Assembly: GCA_030157785.1 (NCBI GenBank)
Contig: JAOAUC010000086.1
Coordinates: forward strand, 33,883-96,421
DNA length: 62,539 nt
Direction of reading: 5' to 3'
Source of the DNA: Zoogloea oleivorans
Lineage (GTDB): Bacteria > Pseudomonadota > Gammaproteobacteria > Burkholderiales > Rhodocyclaceae
The notes beneath the pieces are model-generated. The model was not told the origin of the DNA and did not search any database. It saw nothing but the letters and a program-made list of their open reading frames with translations. Positions 27,528-39,473 of the stretch are shown in pieces. How positions within the stretch are numbered: position 1 is the stretch's first letter; each line of letters starts with the position of its first letter. The position numbers and the translations under genes were made by a program.

Positions 27528-28846
27528 ACGAGGTCCCGCAGGTCGCCATCGTCGGCGGCGGCTATGCCGGCTTTGCGGCGGCGGTCACGCTGGCCCGGGG
27601 CGGCGCCCGGGTCACACTGTTCGAGTCGTCCCGCACCCTCGGCGGCCGTGCCCGGGTGGTGGATAAACACGGCATCGGGCTCGACAACGGCCAGCACATA
27701 CTGCTTGGCGCCTACGCCGAAACCCTGCGCATGCTGCGCCTGGTCGGCGTCAAACCCTCGGTACTCGAAACCCGGCGCCTCGCGCTGGTCTATCCCGGGC
27801 AGTGCGAACTGCGCGCCGCGCCGCTGCCGGCCCCGCTCCACCTGGCCGTCGGCCTGCTCCGCGCCAAGGGCCTCAGCTGGCGCGACAAGCTCGCCATGGC
27901 GCGGCTGATGCGCCAGTTGAAACGCGCCCGCTTCCGCGTCGAACCCGACCGGCCAGTCGCCGCCCTGCTCGCCGAAACGGCCCAGACCGACAAGCTCATC
28001 CGCCTGATCTGGGAGCCCCTGTGCGTGGCCGCGCTGAACACCCCGGTCGCAGAAGCCTCGGCCCAGGTTTTCGCCCACGTGCTGCGCGACAGCCTGGCTG
28101 CCAGCGCGTCGGCCTCCGACATGCTGCTGCCACGGCTCGATCTGTCGGAACTCTTCCCGGTGCCTGCCTCCCGCTGGCTGGCCATGCGCGGGCACACGGT
28201 GCGCACCGCCGAGCCGGTCAAGGCGATCCTTCGCTACGAACACGGCGACGGCTACCGGCTGGACGGCGATCCGTGGGAAAGCATTTACGACCATGTGGTG
28301 ATCGCCACCGCGCCCTATCACGTGGCCCCGCTGGTCGAATCCCTCCCGGCCATGGCACCGGTGGTGGCGAAAATCAGCCAGCTGAAGCACGAACCCATCG
28401 TCACCGCGTGGCTGGCCTTCGACGGGGCAGTGAAGTTTCCGGAGCCGATGATCGGCATGACCGGTGGCTACGGCCAATGGGTTTTCGACCGGACCGCCCT
28501 CGGCGGGCCGGAAGGTCTGGTTGGCGTGGTCATCAGCGCCAGCGGCGCTCATCAAGACATCTCGAAGGAAGCCCTCGAGATCGCCCTGCTACAGGAACTG
28601 CAAGCCGTACTCGGCCCGCTGCCTCCGCTTCTGTGGTCGCAGATCATCACCGAGAAGCGTGCCACCTTTGCGTGCACGCCGGGCCTCGTCCGCCCTAAAA
28701 CAGTCACACCCGAAGCCGGCCTGTGGCTGGCCGGTGATTACGTGGCATCGGAATATCCGGCAACCATCGAATCCGCCGTGCAAAGCGGCATCATCGCCGG
28801 GCGCAGCATCCTGAAACGCTGCGGACTGCAGGAGCAGTTCTTCTAA
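27524..28846 (+). CDS. hpnE: Hydroxysqualene dehydroxylase HpnE
   Basis: A 440-residue FAD-dependent amine-oxidase-fold protein. The dinucleotide site is at the N-terminus (VAIVGGGYAGFAAAVTLA, then ESSRTLGGRAR), and a second FAD segment is near the C-terminus (GLWLAGDYVASEYPATIESA). It catalyses the last, reductive step to squalene. Its last four bases overlap convergently with an ABC ATPase gene on the opposite strand. Four-base coupling to hpnD supports co-translation. Confidence 0.93.
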   Translation: MNEVPQVAIVGGGYAGFAAAVTLARGGARVTLFESSRTLGGRARVVDKHGIGLDNGQHILLGAYAETLRMLRLVGVKPSVLETRRLALVYPGQCELRAAPLPAPLHLAVGLLRAKGLSWRDKLAMARLMRQLKRARFRVEPDRPVAALLAETAQTDKLIRLIWEPLCVAALNTPVAEASAQVFAHVLRDSLAASASASDMLLPRLDLSELFPVPASRWLAMRGHTVRTAEPVKAILRYEHGDGYRLDGDPWESIYDHVVIATAPYHVAPLVESLPAMAPVVAKISQLKHEPIVTAWLAFDGAVKFPEPMIGMTGGYGQWVFDRTALGGPEGLVGVVISASGAHQDISKEALEIALLQELQAVLGPLPPLLWSQIITEKRATFACTPGLVRPKTVTPEAGLWLAGDYVASEYPATIESAVQSGIIAGRSILKRCGLQEQFF

Positions 28847-29559
28847 TCGACCAGGCGTCCGGCCGACAGCCGCAGGATCCGCCCGCAACGCGCCGCCAGC
28901 GCGTTATCGTGCGTCACCAGCACGAGGGTCGTGCCGGATTCGACGTTGAGGGAGAACATCAACTCGATCACCGATTCGCCAGTCGCCACGTCCAGGTTGC
29001 CGGTGGGCTCATCAGCCAGCACCAGCGCCGGCTTCGGTGCAAAGGCGCGGGCCACGGCCACCCGTTGCTGCTCTCCACCGGAGAGCTGGCGCGGGTAATG
29101 GCCAAGACGGCTGGCCAGACCGACCCGCCCGAGCCACGCCTCCGCCTCCTGCCGCGCATCACGGCGCCCGGCCAGCTCCAGCGGCAACATCACGTTCTCC
29201 AGCGCGGTAAGGGCCGGCAGCAGCTGGAAGGACTGGAACACGAAGCCCACACAAGCTCCGCGCAAGGCGGCACGACCATCCTCGTCAAGGGCAAAGAGAT
29301 CCTGCCCGCGGATGCATACCGAACCGCTGCTCGGCGCATCCAGCCCGGCCAGCAAGCCAAGAAGCGTGGACTTGCCCGAGCCGGAAGCACCGACGATGGC
29401 CACTGCCTCGCCGGCCATGATCCGGAAGGAGACATCGTCGAGAATGCGCAACTCACTGCCGCCGTCAGACGGCACCGCACGGCAAAGCTGGCTAACTTCA
29501 AGCACCGGCGCAAGGACTGCCGCGGTGGAGGACGAATCGGATCGGGTTCTGTTGAGCAT
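28843..29559 (-). CDS. Orphan ABC transporter ATPase, LolD-like
   Basis: A 238-residue ATPase with Walker A GASGSGKST, signature LSGGEQQRVAVARAF, Walker B LVLADEPTGNLD and the switch His in VTHDNALAA. By motif it belongs to the LolD/MacB/YbbA group. No FtsX-type permease neighbours it; the other ATPase of this type at 25143-25796 has its own. I started it at ATG 29559, since the upstream extension is composed of guaB antisense and terminator sequence. It lies downstream of guaB on the same strand, but behind the guaB terminator. Confidence 0.85.
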   Translation of the reverse strand: MLNRTRSDSSSTAAVLAPVLEVSQLCRAVPSDGGSELRILDDVSFRIMAGEAVAIVGASGSGKSTLLGLLAGLDAPSSGSVCIRGQDLFALDEDGRAALRGACVGFVFQSFQLLPALTALENVMLPLELAGRRDARQEAEAWLGRVGLASRLGHYPRQLSGGEQQRVAVARAFAPKPALVLADEPTGNLDVATGESVIELMFSLNVESGTTLVLVTHDNALAARCGRILRLSAGRLVD

Positions 29560-29604
29560 GGAAAGATGGAGTGGATTTGCAGGGATAGGTTCAGGGCGCC
29601 CACG

Positions 29605-29630
29605 AAAAAGGGCAGCCCGAAGGCTGCCCT
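29605..29630 (-). terminator. guaB terminator
   Basis: Stem AGGGCAGCC / GGCTGCCCT with a TTCG tetraloop, followed by TTTTT on the minus strand, 24 bases after the guaB stop. Confidence 0.92.
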
Positions 29631-29653
29631 GGCGAACCACTGCGAAACAATGA

Positions 29654-31180
<1,527 letters not shown>

Positions 31181-31195
31181 CTACCGGAGTCCCCA

Positions 31196-31660
31196 ATGTT
31201 CCACAAGTTTCTCGTTGTGCTGCTGGTTTTTGCCGCCCAGACGGCTTTCGCCCAGAGCATCTATAGCTGGAAAGATGCCAGCGGCCGGGTACATTATTCG
31301 GACACCCCGCCGTCCGACGGCAAGGTCCGCACCGTCCGGCAACCCACGCTGGCACCTGGTCAGAGCACCTCCGCCGAGAGTGCCCGTCCGGCACCGGAGA
31401 GCTATGTGGACAAGGAACTGGCCTTCCGCAAGCGTCTCGCGGAAAAAGCCGAAACCGAAGAAAAAGCCCGCAAGGACAAGGCCGACGGCGAACAGCGCCA
31501 GCGCGAATGCAGCGCCTCAAAGCAGCACCTGGCCGGCCTCGAAAGCGGCCAGCGGGTTGTCCGCTTCAACGAAGCCGGCGAACGCATCTTCATGGATGAC
31601 GACGAACGCGCGGCCGAAGTCGAGCGCACCCGCAAGGCTGTCGAGCGCATCTGCCAGTAG
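31196..31660 (+). CDS. DUF4124-containing secreted protein
   Basis: A 154-residue protein with a signal peptide (MFHKFLVVLLVFAAQTAFAQ). The N-terminal DUF4124 domain, recognisable from SIYSWKDASGRVHYSDTPP, is followed by a charged coiled-coil-like region (about 75-110). DUF4124 proteins are common in Proteobacteria and of unknown function. It is divergent from guaB and stands alone; the antisense frame through guaB that extends it upstream is not used. Cysteine occurs only in the tail (QRECS and RICQ). Confidence 0.85.
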   Translation: MFHKFLVVLLVFAAQTAFAQSIYSWKDASGRVHYSDTPPSDGKVRTVRQPTLAPGQSTSAESARPAPESYVDKELAFRKRLAEKAETEEKARKDKADGEQRQRECSASKQHLAGLESGQRVVRFNEAGERIFMDDDERAAEVERTRKAVERICQ

Positions 31661-31685
31661 GGCTGCGGCTGACAGCCCGTGGTTT

Positions 31686-32015
31686 TCAGCTGGCGGCTTC
31701 TTCCGCCGGCCCGCCGCCCTTCTTCATGACCTTGCCCTCTTCAGCCCGCTTGCGCCGGACCTCTTTCGGGTCGGCGATCAGCGGGCGGTAGATCTCGACC
31801 CGATCCTTGTCCCGCAAGACCGTATCGCCTTTCACCAGCTTGGCGAACACGCCGATCTTGTTGAGCTTGGCGAGGTCGATCTCCGGATGCTTCTGGAGCA
31901 GGCCGGACGCATCGATGGCCCGCTGCACGGTGCAGCCTTCCGGCATTTTCAGGTGCACGATCTCCTGGCGATCCTTGAGGGCGTAGCAGACTTCCACGTT
32001 GATCGAATCGGACAT
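31686..32015 (-). CDS. rnfH: RnfH family ubiquitin-like protein
   Basis: A 109-residue beta-grasp protein (MSDSINVEVCYALKDRQEIV, then LRDKDRVEIYRPLIADPKEVRRKRAEEG). RnfH is related to ubiquitin-like ThiS/MoaD folds; its precise function is unsettled. It is one base downstream of the ratA gene, as in most Proteobacteria. The basic tail may be unstructured. The lack of a C-terminal diglycine excludes a sulfur-carrier role. Confidence 0.9.
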   Translation of the reverse strand: MSDSINVEVCYALKDRQEIVHLKMPEGCTVQRAIDASGLLQKHPEIDLAKLNKIGVFAKLVKGDTVLRDKDRVEIYRPLIADPKEVRRKRAEEGKVMKKGGGPAEEAAS

Positions 32016-32016
32016 T

Positions 32017-32454
32017 TCAGCTCTTGACGTAGACTTGCGCAGCGCGCTTTACAAAGGAATCGACGAAGGTGTTGGCGATATGGCTGAACACCGGCCCGAC
32101 AGCCTTCTCGATCAGACGGCTGGAGAATTCGTAGTGCAGATTGAACTCCACCTTGCAGGCGGCGTCTCCCAGCGGGGTGAAGTCCCAACTGCCATCCAGA
32201 TGGGTAAACGGCCCGTCGGTCAGGCGGATGTGCATGTGGCCGGGATAGCGCTTCTCGTTCTCGGTACTGAAGTGGGACTTGATCCCGTGGTAGTTGATAT
32301 GGAGGGTCGCCTTGGTAATCTTCTCGTCGCGGCCATGCACCTCGCTGCCGCCGCACCAGGGAAGAAACTTCGGGTAATCCTCGCAGCGGTCTACCAGATC
32401 AAACATCTGGGCCGGCGTGAATTCGATCAGGACTATTTTCTTGACGGCTGCCAT
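32017..32454 (-). CDS. RatA / coenzyme Q-binding START-domain protein
   Basis: A 145-residue START-like protein. It is recognised from [25 protein letters not shown] and the final [13 protein letters not shown]. In E. coli the family was described as a toxin (RatA) affecting 70S association; in other organisms (Coq10) it binds quinone. The link with rnfH and the divergent smpB is the usual order. ATG 32454 is preferred over the long overlapping frame to 32544, which runs into smpB. Confidence 0.88.
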   Translation of the reverse strand: MAAVKKIVLIEFTPAQMFDLVDRCEDYPKFLPWCGGSEVHGRDEKITKATLHINYHGIKSHFSTENEKRYPGHMHIRLTDGPFTHLDGSWDFTPLGDAACKVEFNLHYEFSSRLIEKAVGPVFSHIANTFVDSFVKRAAQVYVKS

Positions 32455-32521
32455 CGGGGCGCTAGCGGAGTTCCGACCTGTTAAAATACGCGATTTTACG
32501 CGTCCGTTCGAGCCTACGCCA

Positions 32522-32968
32522 ATGAGCATCATCGACAACCGCAAGGCCTTCCACGATTATTTCATCGAGGACAAGTACGAAGCCGGCCTGGTGCTGGAGG
32601 GATGGGAGGTCAAGGGCATCCGCGCCGGGCGCGCCAACATCAAGGAAGCCTACGTGGTGATCCGCGGTGCCGAGATCTTCATCGTCGGCATGCACATCAC
32701 ACCGCTCGAGTCTGCCTCGACCCACATCACGCCGGACCCGACCCGAACCCGCAAGCTGTTGCTCCATGCCGAAGAAATCGCCAAGCTGATCGGCAAGGTC
32801 GAGCGGGCCGGCTACGCCCTGATTCCCCTCGACCTTCATTACGTCAAGGGCCGCGTCAAAATCAGCGTCGGCCTTGCCAAGGGCAAAAAGCAGTACGACA
32901 AGCGCGAAACCGAAAAAGAACGCGACTGGGACCGGGAAAAGGCACGCCTCGTTCGCTCCAAGGCCTAG
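32522..32968 (+). CDS. smpB: SsrA-binding protein SmpB
   Basis: A 148-residue tmRNA partner for rescue of stalled ribosomes. The N-terminal beta-barrel ([32 protein letters not shown]) and the basic C-terminal tail ([18 protein letters not shown]) are typical. ATG 32522 is the canonical MSIIDN start. The tmRNA gene itself was not seen in this window. Divergent from ratA, as in other betaproteobacteria. Confidence 0.96.
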   Translation: MSIIDNRKAFHDYFIEDKYEAGLVLEGWEVKGIRAGRANIKEAYVVIRGAEIFIVGMHITPLESASTHITPDPTRTRKLLLHAEEIAKLIGKVERAGYALIPLDLHYVKGRVKISVGLAKGKKQYDKRETEKERDWDREKARLVRSKA

Positions 32969-32977
32969 GCTGCGCCC

Positions 32978-33907
32978 TTACTCCATCTCGCCCAGCGCCC
33001 ACTCCACATCCAGGCGCTCCAGCGCGTCGGCCGGCTGACAGGCCGCCGCTTCACCAAAAATTTCGTGGACCCTGCCCAGATGCGACTGGCCGAAAGCCAG
33101 CTGGGTTGAGCGGGCGTATTCGGCCAGCACCACCGGCGACTGGGGATGCAGGCAGCGCGCCGCCTCGAAGTGCTCGACCACCGCCTCCTTGCGCGCCCCG
33201 TAGGTCAGCGCCGCGACCATTCCGCCAACCTTGTCGATGACTTCCGCGTGATAGACGCCCATGCCCACATGGGCATCGGCATGCCCGGAATCCAGGTGGA
33301 TTGCCCGCAACAGGCAATCCCGAACCTTCCCGCCCAAACCCTGGGCCAAAGCCTTCACCACCGAGATGTTCTGGCTGTAGCGCCCGAGGGCCAGCCCGTG
33401 CACATACCAGGCGTTGGCCCAGTTGGGCGCCAGCTGAACCAGCGCAACGCAGGACTCCACCGTATCCCGCAGGATGGCAATCCGCCGCACCTCGTTTTCT
33501 TCGAGATGGGACGCATACACAGCCGCCGCCCGTGCTGCCACCACCATGCCCACCGGCCCTGCCGCGAGTCCGTAATCGACCGCATCGGCAAAGTCGCCGG
33601 CGTGATATGCCCGCCACGCATCCTCGATGAGCGGAACCGTCGCAGCCGGATCGGGCACATGCGCGGCAAGCCCGGGGTTGGCACGCAGCAACCCGGCCAC
33701 ACTGTCGGTCGTCGGGTAGGGCTCCTGGTCGCCCCGATGCAAGCGCGACCAGTTGCTCGCCAGCGCCGTACCACCGTAGCGGTAGATCCGGTCGCCATAG
33801 GGAAAACGCTTCCAGGTAAGCCTGTTGGCCCCCTGCGCCTCTTCGGCCGAGGCCGCCTGTTGGCGCGAACGTCGTCGGGCGGTGTTCCAGTCAAACGTCA
33901 GGTGCAT
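32978..33907 (-). CDS. TPR-like hypothetical protein
   Basis: A 309-residue soluble protein with alternating helices and TPR-like spacing, for example the GVYHAEVIDKVGGMVAAL and FEAARCLHPQSPVVLAEYAR region. The N-terminus is basic (MHLTFDWNTARRRSRQQ). The function is not recognisable. It is convergent with smpB, 10 bases away. The chosen ATG 33907 excludes 30 further residues that have no ribosome site. Confidence 0.6.
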   Translation of the reverse strand: MHLTFDWNTARRRSRQQAASAEEAQGANRLTWKRFPYGDRIYRYGGTALASNWSRLHRGDQEPYPTTDSVAGLLRANPGLAAHVPDPAATVPLIEDAWRAYHAGDFADAVDYGLAAGPVGMVVAARAAAVYASHLEENEVRRIAILRDTVESCVALVQLAPNWANAWYVHGLALGRYSQNISVVKALAQGLGGKVRDCLLRAIHLDSGHADAHVGMGVYHAEVIDKVGGMVAALTYGARKEAVVEHFEAARCLHPQSPVVLAEYARSTQLAFGQSHLGRVHEIFGEAAACQPADALERLDVEWALGEME

Positions 33908-34053
33908 CGGCTGTGATCTCCGTCGGGTTGTCCGGCTTGCTCTTATCGATTCCCCAACAATGCGGAAATCGTCGAAAACTACAGATCCGGCAGACAAAGG
34001 TTAGCACCGTCGCCGCACACAATCATGCCGCAGCGCCGCAAATCCAGATGAAA

Positions 34054-34347
34054 TCAGGCCGCAGCCTGATCCATGAAACGGGCAAGCTGAATATCCAGTT
34101 CGGTCACGCCGCCGGCATCGTGGGTGGACAGGGTCACCTCCACACGGCTGTAAACGTTGAACCACTCCGGGTGATGATCGAGCTTCTCGGCCATCAGGGC
34201 CACCCGTGCCATCCAGCCGAAGGCCGCGTTGAAGTCGGCAAAGCGGAACTGCTTGGCGATCGCATCCCGCCCGGGCAACACCTGCCAGCCCTGCAGGGTG
34301 GCAAGCAATGCCTCGCATTGCGCTTCATCCAGTTTTGCGGGTATCAT
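34054..34347 (-). CDS. phhB: Pterin-4a-carbinolamine dehydratase
   Basis: A 97-residue enzyme that dehydrates 4a-hydroxytetrahydropterin in the recycling of the phenylalanine hydroxylase cofactor. The signature [20 protein letters not shown] contains the catalytic His pair. No phenylalanine hydroxylase gene is nearby. It lies 20 bases downstream of the DUF748 gene and may share its transcript. Confidence 0.92.
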   Translation of the reverse strand: MIPAKLDEAQCEALLATLQGWQVLPGRDAIAKQFRFADFNAAFGWMARVALMAEKLDHHPEWFNVYSRVEVTLSTHDAGGVTELDIQLARFMDQAAA

Positions 34348-34367
34348 TCCAGCCTCCTGAAAATCCC

Positions 34368-37300
34368 TTAGCGCAGGGAAAAGTCCACCCGACTCGCCTT
34401 CCCCTTGGCGGGCTTGCTGTCGGCACCGTCACGCCCACTCAGCAGGAAGACCCGCTCTGCAGGCACATTGCCCTTCTCCAGCAGCCAGCTCTTCACCGTC
34501 TGGGCACGCTGCTGGGCCAGCAGGCGCAAATCATCATCACTGACGCTGCTGTTGGCCAAGATAAGCTTTTCCATCTCTGGCACTGGCAGATCCTTGGTCA
34601 GCCCCACCAGGTTACGTGGCTTGGGAAATTTCTCGTCCTTGTAAACCCGGGTCAGCAGGACCGGATACTCGGCCGGATCAATGCGCACACGCCCCTCCTC
34701 GCCTAGCGACTCGCCCTTCCTGGCCATGTCCTTGATCTTCAGCGCCTCCACCTTGCTGAGCATCACTGCGCGCATCAAGCCTTCCCGGTCGGTTTCCGGA
34801 TCAATCCGGCCGGTGATGTCCAGTTTCAGACTGGTCTTCTCGTTCATGGCCCTGGCGATAGCCTTGAGCTTGGTCTCGGACCCATCGGCAAGGCGCGAAA
34901 AGCCCGCATCGAAGTCCAGCCAGGCCAGCTCTTCGCTATTGCCGCCGAACACGGAGCCCAGCAGGGCGAAGGGCGAGGTGATGGCCTTGCCGATCAGATT
35001 GACGATCACCTTGACGACAATCCCGCCGATGCTGAACTGGGGATCGTCCAGCGAACCACCCACGGGCAGGTCGAGGTCGATCTCGCCCTTGCTGTTCTTG
35101 AGCAGGGACACCGCCAGCAGCACCGGCAGCTTGAGGGCGTCCGGGCTGTCCACCTTGTCGCCAAAGGTCAGCTGGTCGAGGAAGACCTGGTTGGTGGCCG
35201 TCAGCTTGCGGTCTTCGATCTTGTAGTTGAGCGTGGCTGACAGCTTGCCCTTCTCGATCCCGTAACCCACGTATTTGGCCGCGTAAGTCGACACACCGGA
35301 AAGCTCGAAGTCCTTCACCGAGGCCTTGATATCCAGGGCCTTGTCCTGCCGGAAGGGATTCAGCTTGCCGATTACCTCGACCGGGGCCGCGTTGTCCACC
35401 CGGCCACGCAAGTCCAGCTCGGCAATGGTGTTGGGGTCGGAAGACAGGCCGGTGAGACGCCCGCCCATGCCGGTCAGGTTGGCGTCGTAGTTGGGCTTGA
35501 TGAAGCGGTCGCTGTAGGCGATGTTGCCGCCCTGCAGGGTGATGCGCTTGATGAGGATCGGCGGCAGCGGTTCGGCCTTTGTTGCAGGTGCCACAACCAC
35601 CGGCACGGGTGGCACCGTGCCGCCGTTTTCCCTGGCCGCCGCCACTTGCTGGTCCTTCGCCTCCTTGGCCTGCTGGGCGGTAATCTCGCGGATATTGAGT
35701 CCGCCCTGGGCATTGAGGATGAGCCGGGTGTAGAAATCGCTTAGGGCAATTTCGTCGATGCTCACCGCCAGCGGCGACAGGCGAATGTCCATGCCACCGA
35801 AGTAAAGCGACTTCCACTTCAGGAAGTCCGCCGCGTTGAGCTTGTCCACCGACGCAAAATCACCCACCGTGAAATTGCCCTTGAAGCCGCCCTTCACACT
35901 GCCGGCGGCAGGCAGCTCAAAGGCCAGCTTACCGCGGGATGTGACGTTACCGCGCGTAATCGCGATCTTCACCTTCTCGGTCACATAGGGCTGGAGCATG
36001 GCCAGATCCACGGCCTTCAGGTCCACATCCAGATTGCCGGCCAGCGGTGCCAGCCCCAGCGTACCGCCAATGCCGACCTTGCCACGCTTGTTCACCGCCG
36101 CCTGCAAGTTGAGCTTTGCCCTGCTGCCCTTGGCCGTCGACAAGCCCTCCACCTTCAGGCTCAGGGGCTCGGCGTTGAGAACGACGGCCGGCGACAGGGT
36201 CCGGTCCTCCACCCGCACGCCCCAGTCGTCGAGGGCAATACGCTTGACGTCCACCTGCCAGTCCGGACCGGCAGCCTTCGCACGCGCCCCCTTCTTGCTG
36301 GCCACGGGAGCGGATGCTGCGGCAATGGCCGGATCGCTGGCAGCGATCTTCTGGGCATTGAACTGCCCGTTCTTGTCCCGCACCAGAGCAATCCGCGTGG
36401 CCTTGCCGATGACCTCACCCACCGTCACCCGGCGGCTGACGGTTTCCACCTCGGCATCCCGAAGCTCAAGCAAACCGACCTTCGCCAGTTGGCTGCTCTC
36501 ACCCTTCAGCTTTACGCCCAGATCCGACACGGCCAGCGACTCGGCCTTGATCTTCACCTTCGGATCGTCTGCTTCCAGCGAGAATTCGTAATCGACCTTC
36601 GCATCCACCTTGCCGCTGAGCACCTCGGCCTGCTTCAGGGCGGCAGCGTAATAGGGCTTCAGCGCCGGTACATCCACCCGCTTGGCCACCAGCGTGCCGA
36701 TCACCTTGAGCGGCGCCATGGCCAGCGTCCCCCTGTGCTCGAAACGCTCGCCCGAGTCGGTACTGAAATCGAAATCCAGGGCTGCCGGCTCGCCCGCCGG
36801 CAAGCTGAACTTGCGCAGGGAAACATTCAGATCCTGCAGCTCTTTCCGGTAAGTACCCGTGGGCAAGTCGTCGATCAGATGAATGCGACCACCGATCAGC
36901 TTGAACTCACCGAGGTGCACGGCAAAGGGCTTGCCCGTGTCACCGGTGTCAGCAGGTTCGCCGCCGCCCTGCTTCACCTCGCGGGCATCCCGGGTCAGCT
37001 TCGGAATCAGCGCGCGCAAGCTGATCTGGCTATCCCGCCCCCGGACTGCAGTAACTTCCGGCTTGTCGAGGGAGATCGTGCCGAGGGTCAGCTCCCTGGC
37101 AAAAGGCGCCAGCTTGTCAATGCCGATCCGCAGCGCCGACAACTTGATCGCCGGACTGCCATCAAGATGCTGTACTTCCAGGCCATCAAGCCCGATCGTT
37201 CCCTTGGCCGTCAAATCGGGAGCCTTGCCGGCAGGCTGGGCGAAAGTCAGCTCCAGGTCGGACGACAGGCGCGCACCGGGCAGGCGAAAGGTCTTTTCGC

Positions 37301-38018
37301 CGGGCAGGTAATCCACGTAGCGGGTCAGATCGAAACCGTCGAACTTGAGGTGCACGACCGACTCGCGGGCCGCCGAGAAGGGCCTGGCCTTGCCGTGGAT
37401 GTCGAAGGGCGTGTTGTTTACCTTCATCACCAGCAGGGGCTCGACAAAGGTCTCCACCTGGGACGGCAGGTTCGACACGAAGGGGACACCCAGGTCGAGA
37501 TCGGAAATGACGTGCTTCTTGCCGACGGGCCGGTCATCGAAGTCGATGCGGCCCTTCTCGATGCGGATGTTGTGGATCGCAAAACTGCTCTTCGAGCCAT
37601 CATCGGGCTTGTTGAGGATTTCCTCGATCACATCCGACCAGTTGTAGCGCTGTCCTTCCAGATGCACCACGCTCAATGCCGGCTCGACGAGCTTGAGCTC
37701 CTCGACGACGATGCCGCCACGAAACAGGGACTCGGCCTCGACGTTGGCGTACAAAGTAGCAAAGCTGACTGCCGTGGCGCCGCCCTCCCGCTCCAGCATG
37801 CGAAAACCGCGCACTTCGGCAGACAGGGCGTAGGGGTTGATGGACAAGCCCTCGATCGTCACCGGCCGGTGCAGTGCCTCGCTCAGTTTCGACTCAGCCA
37901 GTGACTTGACCAGCGGCGGCGCCACAAGAAAACCTGCCACCCCGACCACGGCCACCAGCCCGGCGCCCCACAGTGCCCACTTTGCCGGACGTCCGCCGAC
38001 ACGCACTTTCTGCACCAT
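34368..38018 (-). CDS. Large AsmA-like DUF748 envelope protein
   Basis: A 1216-residue inner-membrane-anchored protein with one N-terminal helix (about residues 10-32, followed by [20 protein letters not shown], the typical AsmA/DUF748 opening) and a very long repetitive periplasmic beta region. These AsmA-like/TamB/YhdP relatives form a groove that moves phospholipid between the membranes. At the C-terminus (about 1040-1200) an OmpA-like segment ([18 protein letters not shown]) is recognisable, which could bind peptidoglycan. ATG 38018 gives [14 protein letters not shown]. Divergent from the YhiN gene. Confidence 0.85.
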   Translation of the reverse strand: MVQKVRVGGRPAKWALWGAGLVAVVGVAGFLVAPPLVKSLAESKLSEALHRPVTIEGLSINPYALSAEVRGFRMLEREGGATAVSFATLYANVEAESLFRGGIVVEELKLVEPALSVVHLEGQRYNWSDVIEEILNKPDDGSKSSFAIHNIRIEKGRIDFDDRPVGKKHVISDLDLGVPFVSNLPSQVETFVEPLLVMKVNNTPFDIHGKARPFSAARESVVHLKFDGFDLTRYVDYLPGEKTFRLPGARLSSDLELTFAQPAGKAPDLTAKGTIGLDGLEVQHLDGSPAIKLSALRIGIDKLAPFARELTLGTISLDKPEVTAVRGRDSQISLRALIPKLTRDAREVKQGGGEPADTGDTGKPFAVHLGEFKLIGGRIHLIDDLPTGTYRKELQDLNVSLRKFSLPAGEPAALDFDFSTDSGERFEHRGTLAMAPLKVIGTLVAKRVDVPALKPYYAAALKQAEVLSGKVDAKVDYEFSLEADDPKVKIKAESLAVSDLGVKLKGESSQLAKVGLLELRDAEVETVSRRVTVGEVIGKATRIALVRDKNGQFNAQKIAASDPAIAAASAPVASKKGARAKAAGPDWQVDVKRIALDDWGVRVEDRTLSPAVVLNAEPLSLKVEGLSTAKGSRAKLNLQAAVNKRGKVGIGGTLGLAPLAGNLDVDLKAVDLAMLQPYVTEKVKIAITRGNVTSRGKLAFELPAAGSVKGGFKGNFTVGDFASVDKLNAADFLKWKSLYFGGMDIRLSPLAVSIDEIALSDFYTRLILNAQGGLNIREITAQQAKEAKDQQVAAARENGGTVPPVPVVVAPATKAEPLPPILIKRITLQGGNIAYSDRFIKPNYDANLTGMGGRLTGLSSDPNTIAELDLRGRVDNAAPVEVIGKLNPFRQDKALDIKASVKDFELSGVSTYAAKYVGYGIEKGKLSATLNYKIEDRKLTATNQVFLDQLTFGDKVDSPDALKLPVLLAVSLLKNSKGEIDLDLPVGGSLDDPQFSIGGIVVKVIVNLIGKAITSPFALLGSVFGGNSEELAWLDFDAGFSRLADGSETKLKAIARAMNEKTSLKLDITGRIDPETDREGLMRAVMLSKVEALKIKDMARKGESLGEEGRVRIDPAEYPVLLTRVYKDEKFPKPRNLVGLTKDLPVPEMEKLILANSSVSDDDLRLLAQQRAQTVKSWLLEKGNVPAERVFLLSGRDGADSKPAKGKASRVDFSLR

Positions 38019-38184
38019 ATTTTTCGTGTCCCTTGTTCTCCGCACACGCCGTGCGGGCGAGCTTTTCAGTATCAGCCAAGCCTAGCAGGCGAAGTACACT
38101 CTGCAAATGACCTTGTGCGCGAAGTTTGCCGTATCGCAAGGCGGGGGCTATCCTCCCGGCCCATTCCCGCAAGCCCGGCTCCTC

Positions 38185-39408
38185 ATGAACATCCCCGCCA
38201 AAACCTCCCACTTCGACGTCATCGTGATCGGCGCCGGTGCCGCCGGCATGATGTGCGCGGCCCAGGCCGGCCAGCGCGGGCGCCGGGTGCTGATCCTCGA
38301 TCATGCCGCCAAGCTCGCCGAGAAAATCCGCATCTCCGGTGGCGGCCGGTGCAACTTCACCAACCTGGACGTGACGGTCGCCCACTATCTGTCGCGCAAC
38401 CCGCAGTTCTGCCGCTCGGCCCTGGCCCGCTTCACGCCCGCGCACTTTCTCGACATGATGGCCCGCTACGCCATCCCCTGGCACGAGCGCGAACACGGCC
38501 AGCTGTTCTGCGACGACTCGGCCCAGGACATCATCGACATGCTGCGAACCGAATGCGAAAACGGCCGGGTGAGCTGGGCGATGCCGTGCAAGCTCGAGTC
38601 AGTCAGCCCCGGCAGCGAGGCCGGTGAGCGCTTCATTCTCGACACCAGCCACGGCCGCTTCAGCTGCGAAAGCCTGGTAATCGCCACCGGCGGGCTGTCG
38701 ATCCCGAAGATCGGCGCCTCGCCACTGGGCTACCGCATCGCCGAGCAATTCGGCCTCCCGGTCATCGCCCCCAAGCCGGCCCTGGTGCCGCTGACCCTCG
38801 CGCCGGAAGAGCTGGAAATCTACAAGGAACTGGCCGGCATGGCCTTCGACGCGGTCGCCGAATGTGGCACCGGGCGCTTCCGCGAGAACCTGCTGTTCAC
38901 CCACCGGGGCCTCTCCGGGCCGGTCATCCTGCAGGCCTCGTCCTATTGGCAGGCCCGCGATTACGGGGGCGACGACGGCGGCAGCCAGGTGACGGTGAAT
39001 CTCTTTCCGGCCGAAGACGTGCGCCAGTGGCTCATCGAGCGGGCGCGCAGCAAGACGCTCCTCGGCAACCTGCTCACCGAGCGCCTGCCCAAGCGCTTCG
39101 CCCACGCCTGGTGCGACCAGCGCGGATGGAACAAGCCGACCAATCAGTTCAACCCGAAGGAGCTCGACGCCATCGCCGGCGCCCTGTCGGGCTGGGCGAT
39201 CACGCCCAACGGCACCCTCGGCTACGCCAAGGCGGAAGTCACCCTCGGCGGGGTGGATACGCGGAGCCTGTCATCCAAGACCATGGAAGCCCGCCAGGTG
39301 CCGGGCCTGTATTTCATCGGCGAGGTGATGGACGTTACCGGCCACCTGGGCGGCTACAACTTCCAGTGGGCCTGGGCATCGGGCCATGCCGCCGGGCAGG
39401 CGGTCTGA
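38185..39408 (+). CDS. HI0933/YhiN-type flavoprotein (NAD(P)/FAD oxidoreductase)
   Basis: A 407-residue FAD protein. The Rossmann site VIVIGAGAAGMMCAAQAGQ is at about 11-30, ISGGGRCNFTN follows, and the C-terminus has TLGGVDTRSLSSKTMEARQVPG and GEVMDVTGHLGGYN. These are the signatures of the BaiN/YhiN family, whose biochemical role is mostly unknown. ATG 38185 gives the normal start; the earlier frame from 38107 is too long. Terminator after it. Confidence 0.9.
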   Translation: MNIPAKTSHFDVIVIGAGAAGMMCAAQAGQRGRRVLILDHAAKLAEKIRISGGGRCNFTNLDVTVAHYLSRNPQFCRSALARFTPAHFLDMMARYAIPWHEREHGQLFCDDSAQDIIDMLRTECENGRVSWAMPCKLESVSPGSEAGERFILDTSHGRFSCESLVIATGGLSIPKIGASPLGYRIAEQFGLPVIAPKPALVPLTLAPEELEIYKELAGMAFDAVAECGTGRFRENLLFTHRGLSGPVILQASSYWQARDYGGDDGGSQVTVNLFPAEDVRQWLIERARSKTLLGNLLTERLPKRFAHAWCDQRGWNKPTNQFNPKELDAIAGALSGWAITPNGTLGYAKAEVTLGGVDTRSLSSKTMEARQVPGLYFIGEVMDVTGHLGGYNFQWAWASGHAAGQAV

Positions 39409-39423
39409 TCCGGCCCCTGAAAT

Positions 39424-39454
39424 GAACAAGGCCCGCACGGGGCGGGCCTTGTTC
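39424..39454. terminator. Shared terminator between yhiN-like gene and ppa
   Basis: A 13-bp perfect inverted repeat GAACAAGGCCCGC / GCGGGCCTTGTTC with an ACGGG loop, between the convergent YhiN-like and ppa genes. Confidence 0.85.
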
Positions 39455-39473
39455 GGCAAAAACGACTTGCGAA

